Source of the DNA: Cyanobacteria bacterium FACHB-502
GTDB lineage: Bacteria; Cyanobacteriota; Cyanobacteriia; Elainellales; Elainellaceae
NCBI GenBank assembly: GCA_014695325.1
Contig: JACJNZ010000015.1
Coordinates: 1-64,000, forward strand
Direction of reading: 5' to 3'
DNA length: 64,000 nucleotides
In this document: one piece after another, positions 27,058 to 36,252 of the stretch
Layout: every line of letters begins with the position of its first letter
How positions within the stretch are numbered: the first letter of the stretch is position 1
Notes under the pieces: generated by a model
Database searches by the model: none
Told to the model about the DNA's origin: nothing
The model's input: the letters and a program-made list of their open reading frames with translations, nothing else
Program-made: the position numbers and the translations under genes

Positions 27058-28248
27058 ATGAAGCGCAACGCTCCTCCTGGTTGGATTGGTGTTGGACTAG
27101 CGTTTTATGCCTTTATTGCGATCGCGATCGCAGAAGGTGGTTTGGGCGTGCTGCTGCCCTCGATTCTAAACACCTACAACCTAACGACAGCAACCGTAAC
27201 CGCCCTGTTTTTTAGTCAAATTAGCGGTTATGTGGTGGCAGCCCTTACCAGCAGTTTATTGAGTCACCGCATCGGGCTGGCTCGAATGATTTTGCTGGCA
27301 GCCGTGAGTGTAACCACCGCGCTGTGCATTTATGCTTCAACGCCCTATTGGTGGGTCATGGTATTCACCGGAACGCTGCTAGGATTGGGCATTGGGCTGA
27401 TTGACGCAGGCATTAACACGTTCATTGCCGATAAACAGGACAGCGGCAATCTGATGGGATTGCTTCATGCGTTTTATGGCATTGGAGCACTTTCAGGTCC
27501 GGCGATTGCGACAATTTTGCTAACGCAGGGAGTGAGTTGGCGATCGGCGTATTGGGTGTTTGCTGGAATGGTGCTGCTGTTAGCCATTGGCATGGTGTGG
27601 GTCGTTTCCCAGCGTCATTCGTTTATGGATTCATCCGCTCTGCCTTCTGATCAAAGCGCGAGAACCAATCTGCATCTGGCATTAAAAGAACCGACTGTGT
27701 TAGTCGCAGGGCTGCTGTTGCTTGTCTATGTGGGTACGGAAGTCTCTGTAGGAAATTGGGCTTTTACGGTGCAAACCCTCAGTCGCGGTACATCCGTTGC
27801 GATCGCAGGATATAGCATCACCGCCTACTGGTTTGGACTGACGCTGGGACGATTAACAATGGGGCAACTGATAAGACACATTGGCGCAATTCGGCTCATT
27901 GATGCGTCTCTCGCCTTGCTCACCGTCGGTCTGCTGATTTGGTGGCTCTTGCCTGGCCAGCTCTGGAGTTTGCCGCTGATTGGGTTCGCGCTGGCTGCTA
28001 TTTTCCCAGCCACAATTTGGCTGATGCCCCGTCGAGTTCCATCTGCGCTGGTTCCAGCGGCGATCGGCTTTTTAACGAGCGTGGGCAGTGTTGGAGCGGT
28101 GAGTATTCCCACCGTAGTTGGCTGGTTGGCAGACAAAATCAATTTGGAAATCATTCCGATGCTGATGGTGCCACTGGCGATCGTCATGATGATCCTGCAT
28201 CGCTGGCTCGCCAACCATACCGCTCGTCAAACCGCTGAACACCAATAA
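27058..28248 (+). CDS. MFS transporter
   Basis: This 396-residue protein has about twelve membrane helices in two halves, split by a polar loop near residues 185-205. The loop after helix 2 (SHRIGLARM) and the fourth helix LGLGIGLIDAGINTFIAD resemble the sugar-MFS/FucP-like branch. The substrate is unknown. A GAGGGAACC site precedes the ATG. It converges with the UbiB-family gene. Confidence 0.9.
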   Translation: MKRNAPPGWIGVGLAFYAFIAIAIAEGGLGVLLPSILNTYNLTTATVTALFFSQISGYVVAALTSSLLSHRIGLARMILLAAVSVTTALCIYASTPYWWVMVFTGTLLGLGIGLIDAGINTFIADKQDSGNLMGLLHAFYGIGALSGPAIATILLTQGVSWRSAYWVFAGMVLLLAIGMVWVVSQRHSFMDSSALPSDQSARTNLHLALKEPTVLVAGLLLLVYVGTEVSVGNWAFTVQTLSRGTSVAIAGYSITAYWFGLTLGRLTMGQLIRHIGAIRLIDASLALLTVGLLIWWLLPGQLWSLPLIGFALAAIFPATIWLMPRRVPSALVPAAIGFLTSVGSVGAVSIPTVVGWLADKINLEIIPMLMVPLAIVMMILHRWLANHTARQTAEHQ

Positions 28249-28317
28249 TCAGGAAGGGTGCGGCGGGCGGTTTAATTCTTTTATTAAATCCAGTCGAGTA
28301 ATATAACTAGCGTCACC

Positions 28318-29976
28318 TTACTCAAATCTGCCCGATCGCATAATCGTCACGATCAGCCACAAGCCCAGCAGGCTGGCAGCCGCAAAGAAGATGTTGCTGA
28401 GCAACTGAAGCTGGGGTGTTTGTTGTCCACTGGCGACGATCGCGGCTCCGATGATCAGCGAACCCACTACGGTACTAAACGAGCGGCGATTGGCAGATTC
28501 AGCGATCGTGCGGCGCAAGGCATTGAGATCCTGAATTGAGAGATTGAGCTTGAGCGTTTCGGAGGTGAGACGATTCAGCAGGAAGGCAACCTGGCGCGGC
28601 GAGTCGAGAGACAACTGCTTGAATTCCAGCGCGGTTCGCAGAGCAGACTGTAGGGGGTCGTTGCCGACCAACTGGCGGCGAAACAGGTCACTCATGAGCG
28701 GACGGACTTCTGCCATCAGGTTGATGTTTGAATCGAACTTGCGTCCTGAGCCTTCTAAGTTGGCGATCGACTTGGTTAAAAGTCCTACGTTGCTGGGCCA
28801 GCGCAAGTTGTTGATCCGGGCTGCTTCCAGAATTTGCCCAAACGCTTCGCCCACGTTCAGGTTTTCCAGGCTGAGACTGTAGTATTGGCGCAGGAGGCGA
28901 TCGTAGTCTTGCTGAAGTTTCGCCAGGTTAATCGGTTGGGTTTGATCCATCCGGTCGGCAAGCTGAAGCGAAATCTGGGCACAGCGCTCGGGGTCGAGAT
29001 CCATAATTGCTAGCACCAGCTCCACCATGAGCGACTGCATTCTGGGATTGAGGTTGCCCATCATGCCGCAGTCCAGAATTCCGGCTCTGCCATCTTCCAG
29101 GTAAAACAGATTGCCAGGGTGGGGATCAGCGTGAAAAAAGCCGTCTACAAGATACTGCTGCAAAAATGCCCGAAAAACTGTTGTCGTAAAGGCGCGGCGT
29201 TCTGCTTCTGGGTCGCCGTTAAAGCCAATGCCTTTTAGCTTTGCCTGCAAAATGGGTACGCCATCCAGCCATTCCAGCACCAGAATTCTTTTGCTGGTCA
29301 GCTCATGGTAGACCTTGGGAACGACAATTTTATCGGGGTCAAACCAGCGGCTTTTCGACAGGTTGCGGCGCAGATCGTCAGTGTAGGTGGCTTCCTGGGT
29401 AAAGTCGAGTTCATTTTGCAGCGATTTACTAAACTCGTCTGCCAGGTCGGTGATGTTGTAGCGTTTGCCAAAGTCAGTGGTCGAGAGCAGTGCCGCAATT
29501 CGCCGAAATACGGCAATATCTCGCGCAACGACGGCTTCAATACCAGGACGCTGAAGCTTAATCGCAACGGGCTGTCCGTTCTTGAGTATGGCTTTGTGAG
29601 TCTGGGCGATCGATCCGGCGGCGATCGCATTAAAGCTCACCGACTCAAACAGCTCCTCAAACGGCTGGGGAAGCGACTGGCGCAGCACGATCTCAATGTC
29701 ATCCCAGGGGACGGGCGGCACATTGGACTGGAGCTGGCTCAACGCCTCAATGTAGCGGGGCGAGAGCAGATCGGGGCGCGTGCTGAGCAACTGTCCCAGC
29801 TTGACGTAAACCGGGCCCAGATCGGTCAGAATATTGCACAAAACTTCAGGAGCTGGAATCTCAGGTTCGCCGCCCTTGCCCAGTGTGAGAACCTGGCGCA
29901 TATAGTCCCATCCGTGCCGGATAAAGACTTCGATAATTTCGCGCTCACGAATGCCAGAAGGCAGGATTGCGGTCAT
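28318..29976 (-). CDS. UbiB/ABC1-family protein kinase-like protein
   Basis: This 552-residue protein has the ABC1 signature: KLGQLLSTRPDLLSPRY (the KxGQ motif), the Ala-rich loop AAGSIAQTHKA in place of a glycine loop, VAIKLQRPGIE, HADPHPGNLFY and LDCGMMG. Cys in place of Phe in the DFG motif is usual in cyanobacterial members. Two hydrophobic segments close the protein (about residues 500-545), suggesting membrane attachment. Family members are atypical ATPases that support quinone or tocopherol synthesis and lipid handling. Confidence 0.94.
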   Translation of the reverse strand: MTAILPSGIREREIIEVFIRHGWDYMRQVLTLGKGGEPEIPAPEVLCNILTDLGPVYVKLGQLLSTRPDLLSPRYIEALSQLQSNVPPVPWDDIEIVLRQSLPQPFEELFESVSFNAIAAGSIAQTHKAILKNGQPVAIKLQRPGIEAVVARDIAVFRRIAALLSTTDFGKRYNITDLADEFSKSLQNELDFTQEATYTDDLRRNLSKSRWFDPDKIVVPKVYHELTSKRILVLEWLDGVPILQAKLKGIGFNGDPEAERRAFTTTVFRAFLQQYLVDGFFHADPHPGNLFYLEDGRAGILDCGMMGNLNPRMQSLMVELVLAIMDLDPERCAQISLQLADRMDQTQPINLAKLQQDYDRLLRQYYSLSLENLNVGEAFGQILEAARINNLRWPSNVGLLTKSIANLEGSGRKFDSNINLMAEVRPLMSDLFRRQLVGNDPLQSALRTALEFKQLSLDSPRQVAFLLNRLTSETLKLNLSIQDLNALRRTIAESANRRSFSTVVGSLIIGAAIVASGQQTPQLQLLSNIFFAAASLLGLWLIVTIMRSGRFE

Positions 29977-30169
29977 AGCTTTAAGCAGGTAACTTTGGCC
30001 GAATAACAGATAAAGAGCAAATCGATCGAGCAGTTACACTTCTTCACGATAGCGCAGCCCGCTCAGCTCAGCAAAAGACACTCGCGTTTGAGAGCTTGCC
30101 CTGCTAAACTGCAAATCTCTATCTAGGATGGAAAATAGTTCTGTTTTAATCAAACCTCTGGAGGAAGAG

Positions 30170-30349
30170 ATGAACTTGATTCGCATTATTTGCGCGATTT
30201 TTCTGCCGCCTCTGGGCGTGTTCCTGACGGTTGGGATTGGCAGCGCGTTTTGGATTAACCTGCTGCTCACGCTGCTGGGCTACATTCCGGGCATTATTCA
30301 TGCCATCTGGATTATTGCAAAACACGATCGCGGTAGAGCGATTTACTAG
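30170..30349 (+). CDS. YqaE/Pmp3-family membrane peptide
   Basis: This 59-residue protein starts MNLIRIICAIFLPPLGVFL and has a second helix TLLGYIPGIIHAIWIIAK, the two-helix Pmp3/YqaE pattern with the Pro-Pro-Leu-Gly core. In yeast and plants members affect membrane potential under salt stress. The ATG at 30170 is chosen because GGAGGAAGAG lies immediately upstream; a start at 30128 would run through that site. Confidence 0.93.
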   Translation: MNLIRIICAIFLPPLGVFLTVGIGSAFWINLLLTLLGYIPGIIHAIWIIAKHDRGRAIY

Positions 30350-31154
30350 ATTCACGAACGGATTGGCTCACTGAATCTTTGTTGATCCGCTGCCAGTTTC
30401 TATCAATTCATTAAACCGCTAGCGTTCTGCATAACCTGTTGCAGTTGGGCGATCGGCAGTTGGGCTTGGGCAAAGGGATAAGGATGCGTTCTCAGTTCAG
30501 CATCTCTTTTTCAGCTGCCCACTCTCGCTGCTGGCAGAATCGCTCCATTTTTTCTTCAAGGTTGCTTTAAAGGAACCAAAAGTGCTGCATCGTCCCCTAA
30601 ATCCCCCAGCTTTGAGGGACTTTGGATATTCCTCCGAGCCGTTCGTTTCCCCTTCCAGAATTGGCCCGTTAGAGGGGTGGTTTGGGTCACGATGATGGCT
30701 TTTTAAACATCCTCCTATCTCCCGCTCCGTCTGAAATTCATTCAGTTAGCTGCTATTTATAAAAAAATCTTGTGTTCTGGCGTTCTTTAGAGTGACGCAG
30801 ATTGAAGCGAAAGTTGATCTTAAAAACAATAAAAATTGTTGTGATTGGTTTATCTGTTTGGCTGTGAAATCAGTTGTCAAATGAGTGGTCGACTGTAATC
30901 AACGGAGAATGAATTGGGGGATGCAGAGGACGATCGCTTGAGCTTGCGTTCTCTCTCAAAACAAATTGAAGCCACTCGTTTAGATGTCCGTTTGTAAAGA
31001 AAGTCTGCCTGGGTGTAATGAGTTGAAAGGAGTATCTAGCAACACCTGTACAAGCTGTGATAAGTGTTATCGTCTTCTGTCAAACGTTCGGCAATGATCT
31101 AGAGTCAAAGAGCGTTGTGTTAATTCTTGAACTTTTTAAACTTCAGGTGATGTT
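30350..31154. other. Long intergenic region before the polyamine locus
   Basis: About 805 nt without a convincing gene. It contains a dispersed repeat copy (30591-30626) and, 84-96 nt before the aldehyde dehydrogenase start, the inverted repeat GATAA-GTG-TTATC (31059-31071), which could be an operator. Confidence 0.55.
30591..30626 (+). repeat. Dispersed repeat, copy 1
   Basis: CGTCCCCTAAATCCCCCAG then TTTGAGGGACTTTGGA. It shares the CCCCTAAATC start and G-rich ...GGGACTTTGA end with five other copies in the window. Confidence 0.75.
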
Positions 31155-32627
31155 ATGGAAAAGTTAACGCATTACCCAATGGTGATTGGGAGTGACTTTA
31201 TCACGACGGGCAGTGAAGATTTGATTGATCCGGCATCGGGAAAGCCGTTTGCATCAGTGGCTTGGGGAACAGTTGCCGATGTCGATCGCGCAGTGAAAGC
31301 GGCAAAAGTGGCCCAGAAAGAGTGGGCAGCTCGTTCTTGGGGAGAGCGAAGCGTTGCTTTATTGAAATTTGCTGATGCGCTGGAAGCAAAAACAGACGAA
31401 TTAGCAAGATTGGAAAGCCAGAATGCGGGCAAACCTCTAAAACTCACACTGGGCGGCGATATCCCATTTGCGATCGACAATCTGCGCTATTTTGCTTCAG
31501 TGGTGCGGCGGCAAGAAGGCGTTGCCGGAGGTGAGTATGTAGGCGGATTTACCAGCTTTATCCGGCGAGAGCCGATTGGGGTTGTGGGCGCGATTACGCC
31601 GTGGAACTACCCGTTTATGATGGCGATCTGGAAGCTGGCTCCGGCACTGGCAGCGGGAAATGCAGCCGTGATTAAACCTGCTCCCAACACTCCTATTACG
31701 ACGATCGAGCTGGCTAAAATCGCGCTGGATGCTGGCTTGCCCGCCGGACTGATCAACGTGGTGACGGGCGCAGCCGAAGTCGGAGAAGCGATTTGTATCC
31801 ACCCTGACACGCGCATGATTAGCTTTACGGGCAGTACCCGAACCGGAAAGCGCATTGCAGAGCTGGCGAGTTCAATGGTGAAGCGCGTCACGCTGGAGCT
31901 GGGCGGCAAGGCTCCCTTTGTGGTGTTTAGCGATGCGGATATTGAAGCGGCTGCAAGAGGTGCGATTCCGGCAGCGTTTATGAATACGGGACAGGACTGT
32001 ACGGCAGCAACCCGAATCTATGTGCAAAATGAGGTATTTGATCAGTTTTTGAGCCGCCTGACCGAGCTAACGCAGCAAATTAAGTTTGGTCAGCCCTTTG
32101 CTGAGGATACGGATATTGGTCCGCTCACCAGTGAAACTCAGCGACTTAAAGTGCATGGGTTCGTGGAAGAAGCGCGTCAGCAGGGAATTAAGGTGGCAAC
32201 GGGTGGCACGCTGCCCGAAGGAGAAGGCTACTTTTATCCGCCAACAATTCTGGTGGACGCGCCTCAGGCGGCAAACTGTGTGCAGGAAGAAATCTTTGGT
32301 CCGGTAATTGTGGTGAATCGATTCACCGATGAAGCCGAAGCGATCGAGCTAGCCAACGATATTCCCTACGGACTGGCAGCCAGTGTATGGACGACGAATG
32401 TGCAGCGAGCGATGCGGGTCACGGCAGTCCTAGAGTTTGGCACGGTTTGGGTGAACGATCACCTGCCGATCGCCAGCGAGCTACCACACGGTGGCTTTAA
32501 GCAAAGCGGCATGGGTAAGGATATGTCGTACTATGCGCTGGAGGAATACACGATCGTTAAGCACGTCATGTTTGATATTACGGGCGATCAGAAGAAGGCA
32601 TGGCACTCGGTGGTGTTTGATGGCTAA
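31155..32627 (+). CDS. Aminobutyraldehyde (betaine-type) dehydrogenase
   Basis: This 490-residue aldehyde dehydrogenase has the NAD-binding and catalytic motifs ITPWNYPFMMAIWKLAPAL, SFTGSTRTGKRIA, the general-base Glu in TLELGGKAPFVVF, the nucleophile Cys in NTGQDCTAA and EEIFGPV. Overall it is closest to gamma-aminobutyraldehyde dehydrogenase (E. coli PatD/YdcW), which makes GABA in putrescine breakdown; in E. coli that gene is next to the ydcSTUV transporter. Here it also precedes a PotD-like protein and a permease set, which supports the assignment. Confidence 0.92.
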   Translation: MEKLTHYPMVIGSDFITTGSEDLIDPASGKPFASVAWGTVADVDRAVKAAKVAQKEWAARSWGERSVALLKFADALEAKTDELARLESQNAGKPLKLTLGGDIPFAIDNLRYFASVVRRQEGVAGGEYVGGFTSFIRREPIGVVGAITPWNYPFMMAIWKLAPALAAGNAAVIKPAPNTPITTIELAKIALDAGLPAGLINVVTGAAEVGEAICIHPDTRMISFTGSTRTGKRIAELASSMVKRVTLELGGKAPFVVFSDADIEAAARGAIPAAFMNTGQDCTAATRIYVQNEVFDQFLSRLTELTQQIKFGQPFAEDTDIGPLTSETQRLKVHGFVEEARQQGIKVATGGTLPEGEGYFYPPTILVDAPQAANCVQEEIFGPVIVVNRFTDEAEAIELANDIPYGLAASVWTTNVQRAMRVTAVLEFGTVWVNDHLPIASELPHGGFKQSGMGKDMSYYALEEYTIVKHVMFDITGDQKKAWHSVVFDG

Positions 32628-32690
32628 TTTGCCGTTGATTCTGAAGGTTGAGTTTTGGGAGAGTGGTTGAGCCGTGTTCTAGGGGCTATA

Positions 32691-32727
32691 TCGCCCCCTA
32701 AATCCTCTAATGTTGGGGGCTTTGAAT
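32691..32727 (+). repeat. Dispersed repeat, copy 2
   Basis: TCGCCCCCTAAATCCTC, then TGTTGGGGGCTTTGA, between the dehydrogenase and the binding-protein gene. Confidence 0.75.
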
Positions 32728-32797
32728 CAATTGGAAGCCTTCTGGTATTGAAGAGTTGAGGGCTGCAAGGTTTCGATTTCGATCAGGAGAAAGGTTT

Positions 32798-33853
32798 ATG
32801 TTGTACCGCTTCAAGGCACTCCTTTTAACCGGAGTTCTCAGTTTTTTAGCGATCGTCTTAAGCGTGCCTGCTGCTCAGGCAGAAAATTGCACTTTATCAG
32901 CGATCGTTTGGGAAGGTTACACCGATTCGTCTTTTGCTCAGACTTTTGAGCAGCAAACGGGCTGTGCTGTGAAGGCGACCTATGCTGGATCGAGCGACGA
33001 GATGTTTGCCAAGTTTCGTACCGGAAAAGGTCGCAATTATGACATTATCTCGGCGTCGGGTGATATTACGGAGCGGCTGTATCGGGCAGGTTTAGTGCAG
33101 CCGATCGACCCCAGTAAATTGAAAAACTACGATTCAGTATTCTCGTCGTTTCGCGGCGGCAACTGGAATACGTTTGATGGCACACCCTATGGCGTAACGT
33201 TTGCCTGGGGTCCGAATGTCATGGTTTACAACAAGGAGAAGGTTAGCTCGGAGCCGAAGAGCTGGGATGTGCTGTTTGACCCGCAGTATGCCGGGAAAAT
33301 CTCGCTGCCGGATAACCCGATGACGATCGCCGATGTTGCGCTGTGGTTGGGCAAGCCCGATCCCTATCATCTGAGCGAGCAGGATCTGGCGGAAGTGAAG
33401 GCGAAGCTGCTGGAACTGCGTCCCCAGGTGCGAAAGTTCTGGACGACGGCGGGGGAACTGGCGAATCTGTTTCAGTCGGGAGAGGTGGTGATTGCCCATG
33501 CTTGGCCCCTCACTTATACGCAGCTCAGCTCTGAAGGGTTTCCGGCTGGAACGGTGAGTCCGGAAGGCAAACTGACCGGATGGACAGATTCCTGGATGAT
33601 TTCTAAGAATTCGCGCCACGAAGATGCAGCTTATGAATGGGTTGATTTTATCCTCAGCGGCGAGGGGCAAAAAGGTGTGATGGATGTGACCGGATATTCG
33701 GGCGCGACCGAGTTAGGGGCTGAGGCGATCGGCAAAGACCGTGCTCACGCTTTATTTATGGATGATTTGTCGCTGCATAGACAGATCAAGATGTGGCAGA
33801 GTGTGCCGAACTATGACCAGTGGGTGCAGGTGTGGAATGAGGTTCGTTCCTAA
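32798..33853 (+). CDS. Polyamine-type ABC transporter substrate-binding protein
   Basis: From the ATG at 32798 (AGGAGAAAGG upstream) this 351-residue protein has a clear signal peptide ending near AAQAEN. It shows the PotD/PotF/YdcS-like fold: IVWEGYTDSSFAQTFEQQTG, YAGSSDEMFAKFRTGKGRNYD, VTFAWGPNVMVYNKEKV, AHAWPLTY and DSWMISKNS. It should deliver spermidine, putrescine or a related amine to the permeases encoded at 35389-38193. It has its own terminator at 33899-33941. Confidence 0.93.
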   Translation: MLYRFKALLLTGVLSFLAIVLSVPAAQAENCTLSAIVWEGYTDSSFAQTFEQQTGCAVKATYAGSSDEMFAKFRTGKGRNYDIISASGDITERLYRAGLVQPIDPSKLKNYDSVFSSFRGGNWNTFDGTPYGVTFAWGPNVMVYNKEKVSSEPKSWDVLFDPQYAGKISLPDNPMTIADVALWLGKPDPYHLSEQDLAEVKAKLLELRPQVRKFWTTAGELANLFQSGEVVIAHAWPLTYTQLSSEGFPAGTVSPEGKLTGWTDSWMISKNSRHEDAAYEWVDFILSGEGQKGVMDVTGYSGATELGAEAIGKDRAHALFMDDLSLHRQIKMWQSVPNYDQWVQVWNEVRS

Positions 33854-33898
33854 CGTTTAGCCGAATCTGACCCTGCTACAAGCTTCAAAAAACTTCAA

Positions 33899-33941
33899 AT
33901 TCCTCTGTTCTTTCCCAATGGATGAGGCAGAGGAATTTTTT
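33899..33941 (+). terminator. Terminator after the substrate-binding protein gene
   Basis: A perfect 9-bp stem (ATTCCTCTG 33899-33907 with CAGAGGAAT 33928-33936) runs into six T residues. It separates the dehydrogenase/binding-protein unit from the permease genes. Confidence 0.88.
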
Positions 33942-34156
33942 AGGCTTTTGCTTTTCGTTACAGGTATCCTGGCAAGTCACAACATTGCAAAGAAATGGAC
34001 AAAGAAATGGATGATGCTAATTCGGGATTGGAAACCTGCTCTCAACCATTTTGCGACTGAGTTTTGCGACTGAGTTGGGCGATCGCTTGCCAATCTAGCT
34101 TCCTGCACCCTGACACAAACGATTTGACATACCCTTCCTAATGCTTCAGCGATGTC
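33942..34156. other. Non-coding spacer
   Basis: With the terminator before it, about 300 nt lacking a gene. Nothing else recognisable. Confidence 0.5.
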
Positions 34157-34381
34157 CTACCCCCAAACTGCTATAGCTGTAAGGATGATTGCATCACTGT
34201 CCTGACAAACTGCCCCAGAATCAGCGATTGCCTGGGTGACTAGCAGTTGCACCATTTCTTGAAACGTGTCATGGGTGGCGATTTTAACTTGATATCCAGG
34301 ATATCCAGCCTGTTTCAATCCTTGTTTAAGGGCAATGAAGGGTTGAATATCCCCTCGGGCTTCTGTCGTCAAAATCGTAAT
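34157..34381 (-). pseudogene. Remnant of a UGT-type (GT28/GT1) glycosyltransferase
   Basis: The minus-strand frame reads ITILTTEARGDIQPFIALKQ, then GLKQAGYPGYQVKIATHDTF, which is the N-terminus of bacterial UDP-glycosyltransferases of the sterol-glucosyltransferase type. Then it jumps to CQDSDAIILTAIAVWG, a segment normally about 100 residues in, and stops. It has lost an internal part and the whole C-terminal donor-binding domain. No ATG starts it. Confidence 0.75.
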
Positions 34382-34416
34382 TCTCCGAACGACTTCAGTA
34401 TGAGTTCCTTAATGGG

Positions 34417-34869
34417 TTACCAAAGCTGCAAATCGTACTTAGTAAAGATTTCCTCTAAAACAGTTCGATCAGGTGGAAAGCTAGTAATTCTTGCACCAAC
34501 TTCTTGATAGAATTCGGCAGCGGCAGCAGGTGAAACGATGATCAGAACACGAGCGATCGGGGAAAGCACCTTAAAGGTATGCACAGCATTTGTAGGAATG
34601 TGGGTCACTGCACCTGCTGTAACAACATGCTTACGACTACCTAAGGTGACTTCGAGTTCGCCTTCCAGGATGTAAAACGTTTCCTCCCAAGGATGGCTAT
34701 GGAGTGGTGGTTCTCCATGCGCCGCATCGATCATCTCAAACATAGCGTACTGACCATTCGTATCATTTCCAGTTAGCTTCCATACGAGTGTGTGAGTCAG
34801 CATAGTATGCATATCCCCTTCACCAGATGCAAGGAGTTTAGGTTTAGCGTGCTGTACTGCAGTCGTCAT
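34417..34869 (-). CDS. Cupin-domain protein
   Basis: From the ATG at 34869 (GGAGAAGCACT upstream) this 150-residue protein has both cupin motifs: PPLHSHPWEETFYILEGELE, with metal-ligand His and Glu, and AGAVTHIPTNAVHTFKV, with the final His. Single-domain cupins of this type include quercetinase-like enzymes and sensors; no substrate can be named. It lies on the opposite strand between the binding-protein and permease genes, so it looks inserted into the polyamine locus. Confidence 0.9.
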   Translation of the reverse strand: MTTAVQHAKPKLLASGEGDMHTMLTHTLVWKLTGNDTNGQYAMFEMIDAAHGEPPLHSHPWEETFYILEGELEVTLGSRKHVVTAGAVTHIPTNAVHTFKVLSPIARVLIIVSPAAAAEFYQEVGARITSFPPDRTVLEEIFTKYDLQLW

Positions 34870-35388
34870 AGTGCTTCTCCAAAAAAACAAATGGTTTACT
34901 CGTTGTTGATTCATCGGTCGAACCGAACAGCTTGTTCGATTGGTTACATAGTAGGCTGCGTATTCCGGTTGCAATTCACCCAATTGGGTAGCCTTTTTAG
35001 ACCGTACTGTATGACACGATGGATGGATTTGTTCAGGTTGTGTTGTGCCTGAAGAAGCTAGGCAGGCTGGCAAAGCAGAACAAATTTTGCAGGGAACTTT
35101 ACAAGAATTTTTGCGAGATGGCTATGCTGTTGAGGTTATTCTATTAAGGCAATTCTGCTAAACACAGAGGAAGTAGACATCGGAGGGCAAAAAGACACAA
35201 CGGAGCTTGTCTAACTTAACGATTGGTTAGTTTTTGCGACACAATCGAACTTTGTAAATGCCGTATTCGGGGGCAAGCTAGGATGAGGAAATAGGCGAGC
35301 TAAAGTCTCTGTTTTATCTTTGCTTTAGTTCACCCAAATTCTTCAAATTCTTACTCAAACTTCTGCTCAAATTCTTGCTCAAACTTCT
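34870..35388. other. Intergenic upstream of the permease operon
   Basis: About 519 nt. At its right end TCAAATTCTT and TCAAACTTCTG words alternate in a short tandem repeat (35340-35390) that runs into the GTG start of the permease. A short frame on the plus strand near 35041-35160 (PEEARQAGKAEQILQ) has no start and may be a coding remnant. Confidence 0.5.
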
Positions 35389-36252
35389 GTGACTGTTATT
35401 CCTGCTCGATCGCCTCGTTCTGATCAAACTGGGCTATATGCATCTTTGCTGCCGCCCCTGCTGTGGATGTCGCTGCTGTATTTTATTCCGCTCGGATTGC
35501 TGCTGATTTATAGTGTCTGGCAGCTGGAATCGTTTGAGATTGTCAAGACGCTGAGTTTGAAAAATTTTCAGACGATCGCCACAAACGCTGCCTACCGCAC
35601 GGTAATTTTGCGAACGGTGCTGACTGCGCTGGGGGTGACGCTGATAGATGCGGTGATCGCGCTGCCAATGGGATACTTCATTGCAAAGCACGGCGGACGC
35701 TATCGCGGGCTGCTAACGATGCTGGTGATTTTGCCGCTGTGGTCGAGCTATTTGGTGCGCGTCTTTGCCTGGAAGATTATTCTGGGCTATAACGGTGTTT
35801 TGAATACGGCGCTGCTGTCGCTGGGCATTTTACACGAGCCGAGTTCGCTGTTTCTCTACAACCGGTTTTCGACGCTGCTGACGTTTGCCCATGTGTGGCT
35901 GCCGTTTATGATTTTGCCGATCGTGACTGCGTTTGAGCGGTTGCCCAATTCGCTGCTGGAAGCTTCGGCAGATCTGAATGCAAACCCCTGGACGACGTTT
36001 CGACGGATTATTCTGCCGCTGGTCACACCGGGCGTCCTGGCAGGGTCGATCAATGTGTTTTCGCTGACCATGGGCGATTTTATTACGCCGAGTCTAGTTG
36101 GCAGTCCGAACGGGATTATGCTGGGCAACCTGATTGCATCGCAGTTTGGCGTAGCGTATAACTGGCCTCTGGGTGCAGCGTTTGCGCTGGTGGTGATGAC
36201 CATTGTGTTTAGTGGGCTGACGATCGCCCTTCGCAAAGGGGCAAGTTTATGA
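35389..36252 (+). CDS. Polyamine-type ABC transporter permease (PotB-like)
   Basis: This 287-residue permease has six membrane helices and the EAA loop used to contact the ATPase (ASADLNANPWTTFRRIILPL). The match is to PotB/YdcU-type proteins (LPLWSSYLVRVFAWKIILG). The start is a GTG without a clear ribosome site; the frame is open upstream to 35326 but has no ATG. It overlaps the next permease by 4 nt (ATGA). Confidence 0.93.
   Translation: MTVIPARSPRSDQTGLYASLLPPLLWMSLLYFIPLGLLLIYSVWQLESFEIVKTLSLKNFQTIATNAAYRTVILRTVLTALGVTLIDAVIALPMGYFIAKHGGRYRGLLTMLVILPLWSSYLVRVFAWKIILGYNGVLNTALLSLGILHEPSSLFLYNRFSTLLTFAHVWLPFMILPIVTAFERLPNSLLEASADLNANPWTTFRRIILPLVTPGVLAGSINVFSLTMGDFITPSLVGSPNGIMLGNLIASQFGVAYNWPLGAAFALVVMTIVFSGLTIALRKGASL

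Noticed and set aside
29305-30006. Long plus-strand frame (233 codons) inside the UbiB gene
   Set aside because: Shadow of the intact ABC1 motifs on the minus strand.
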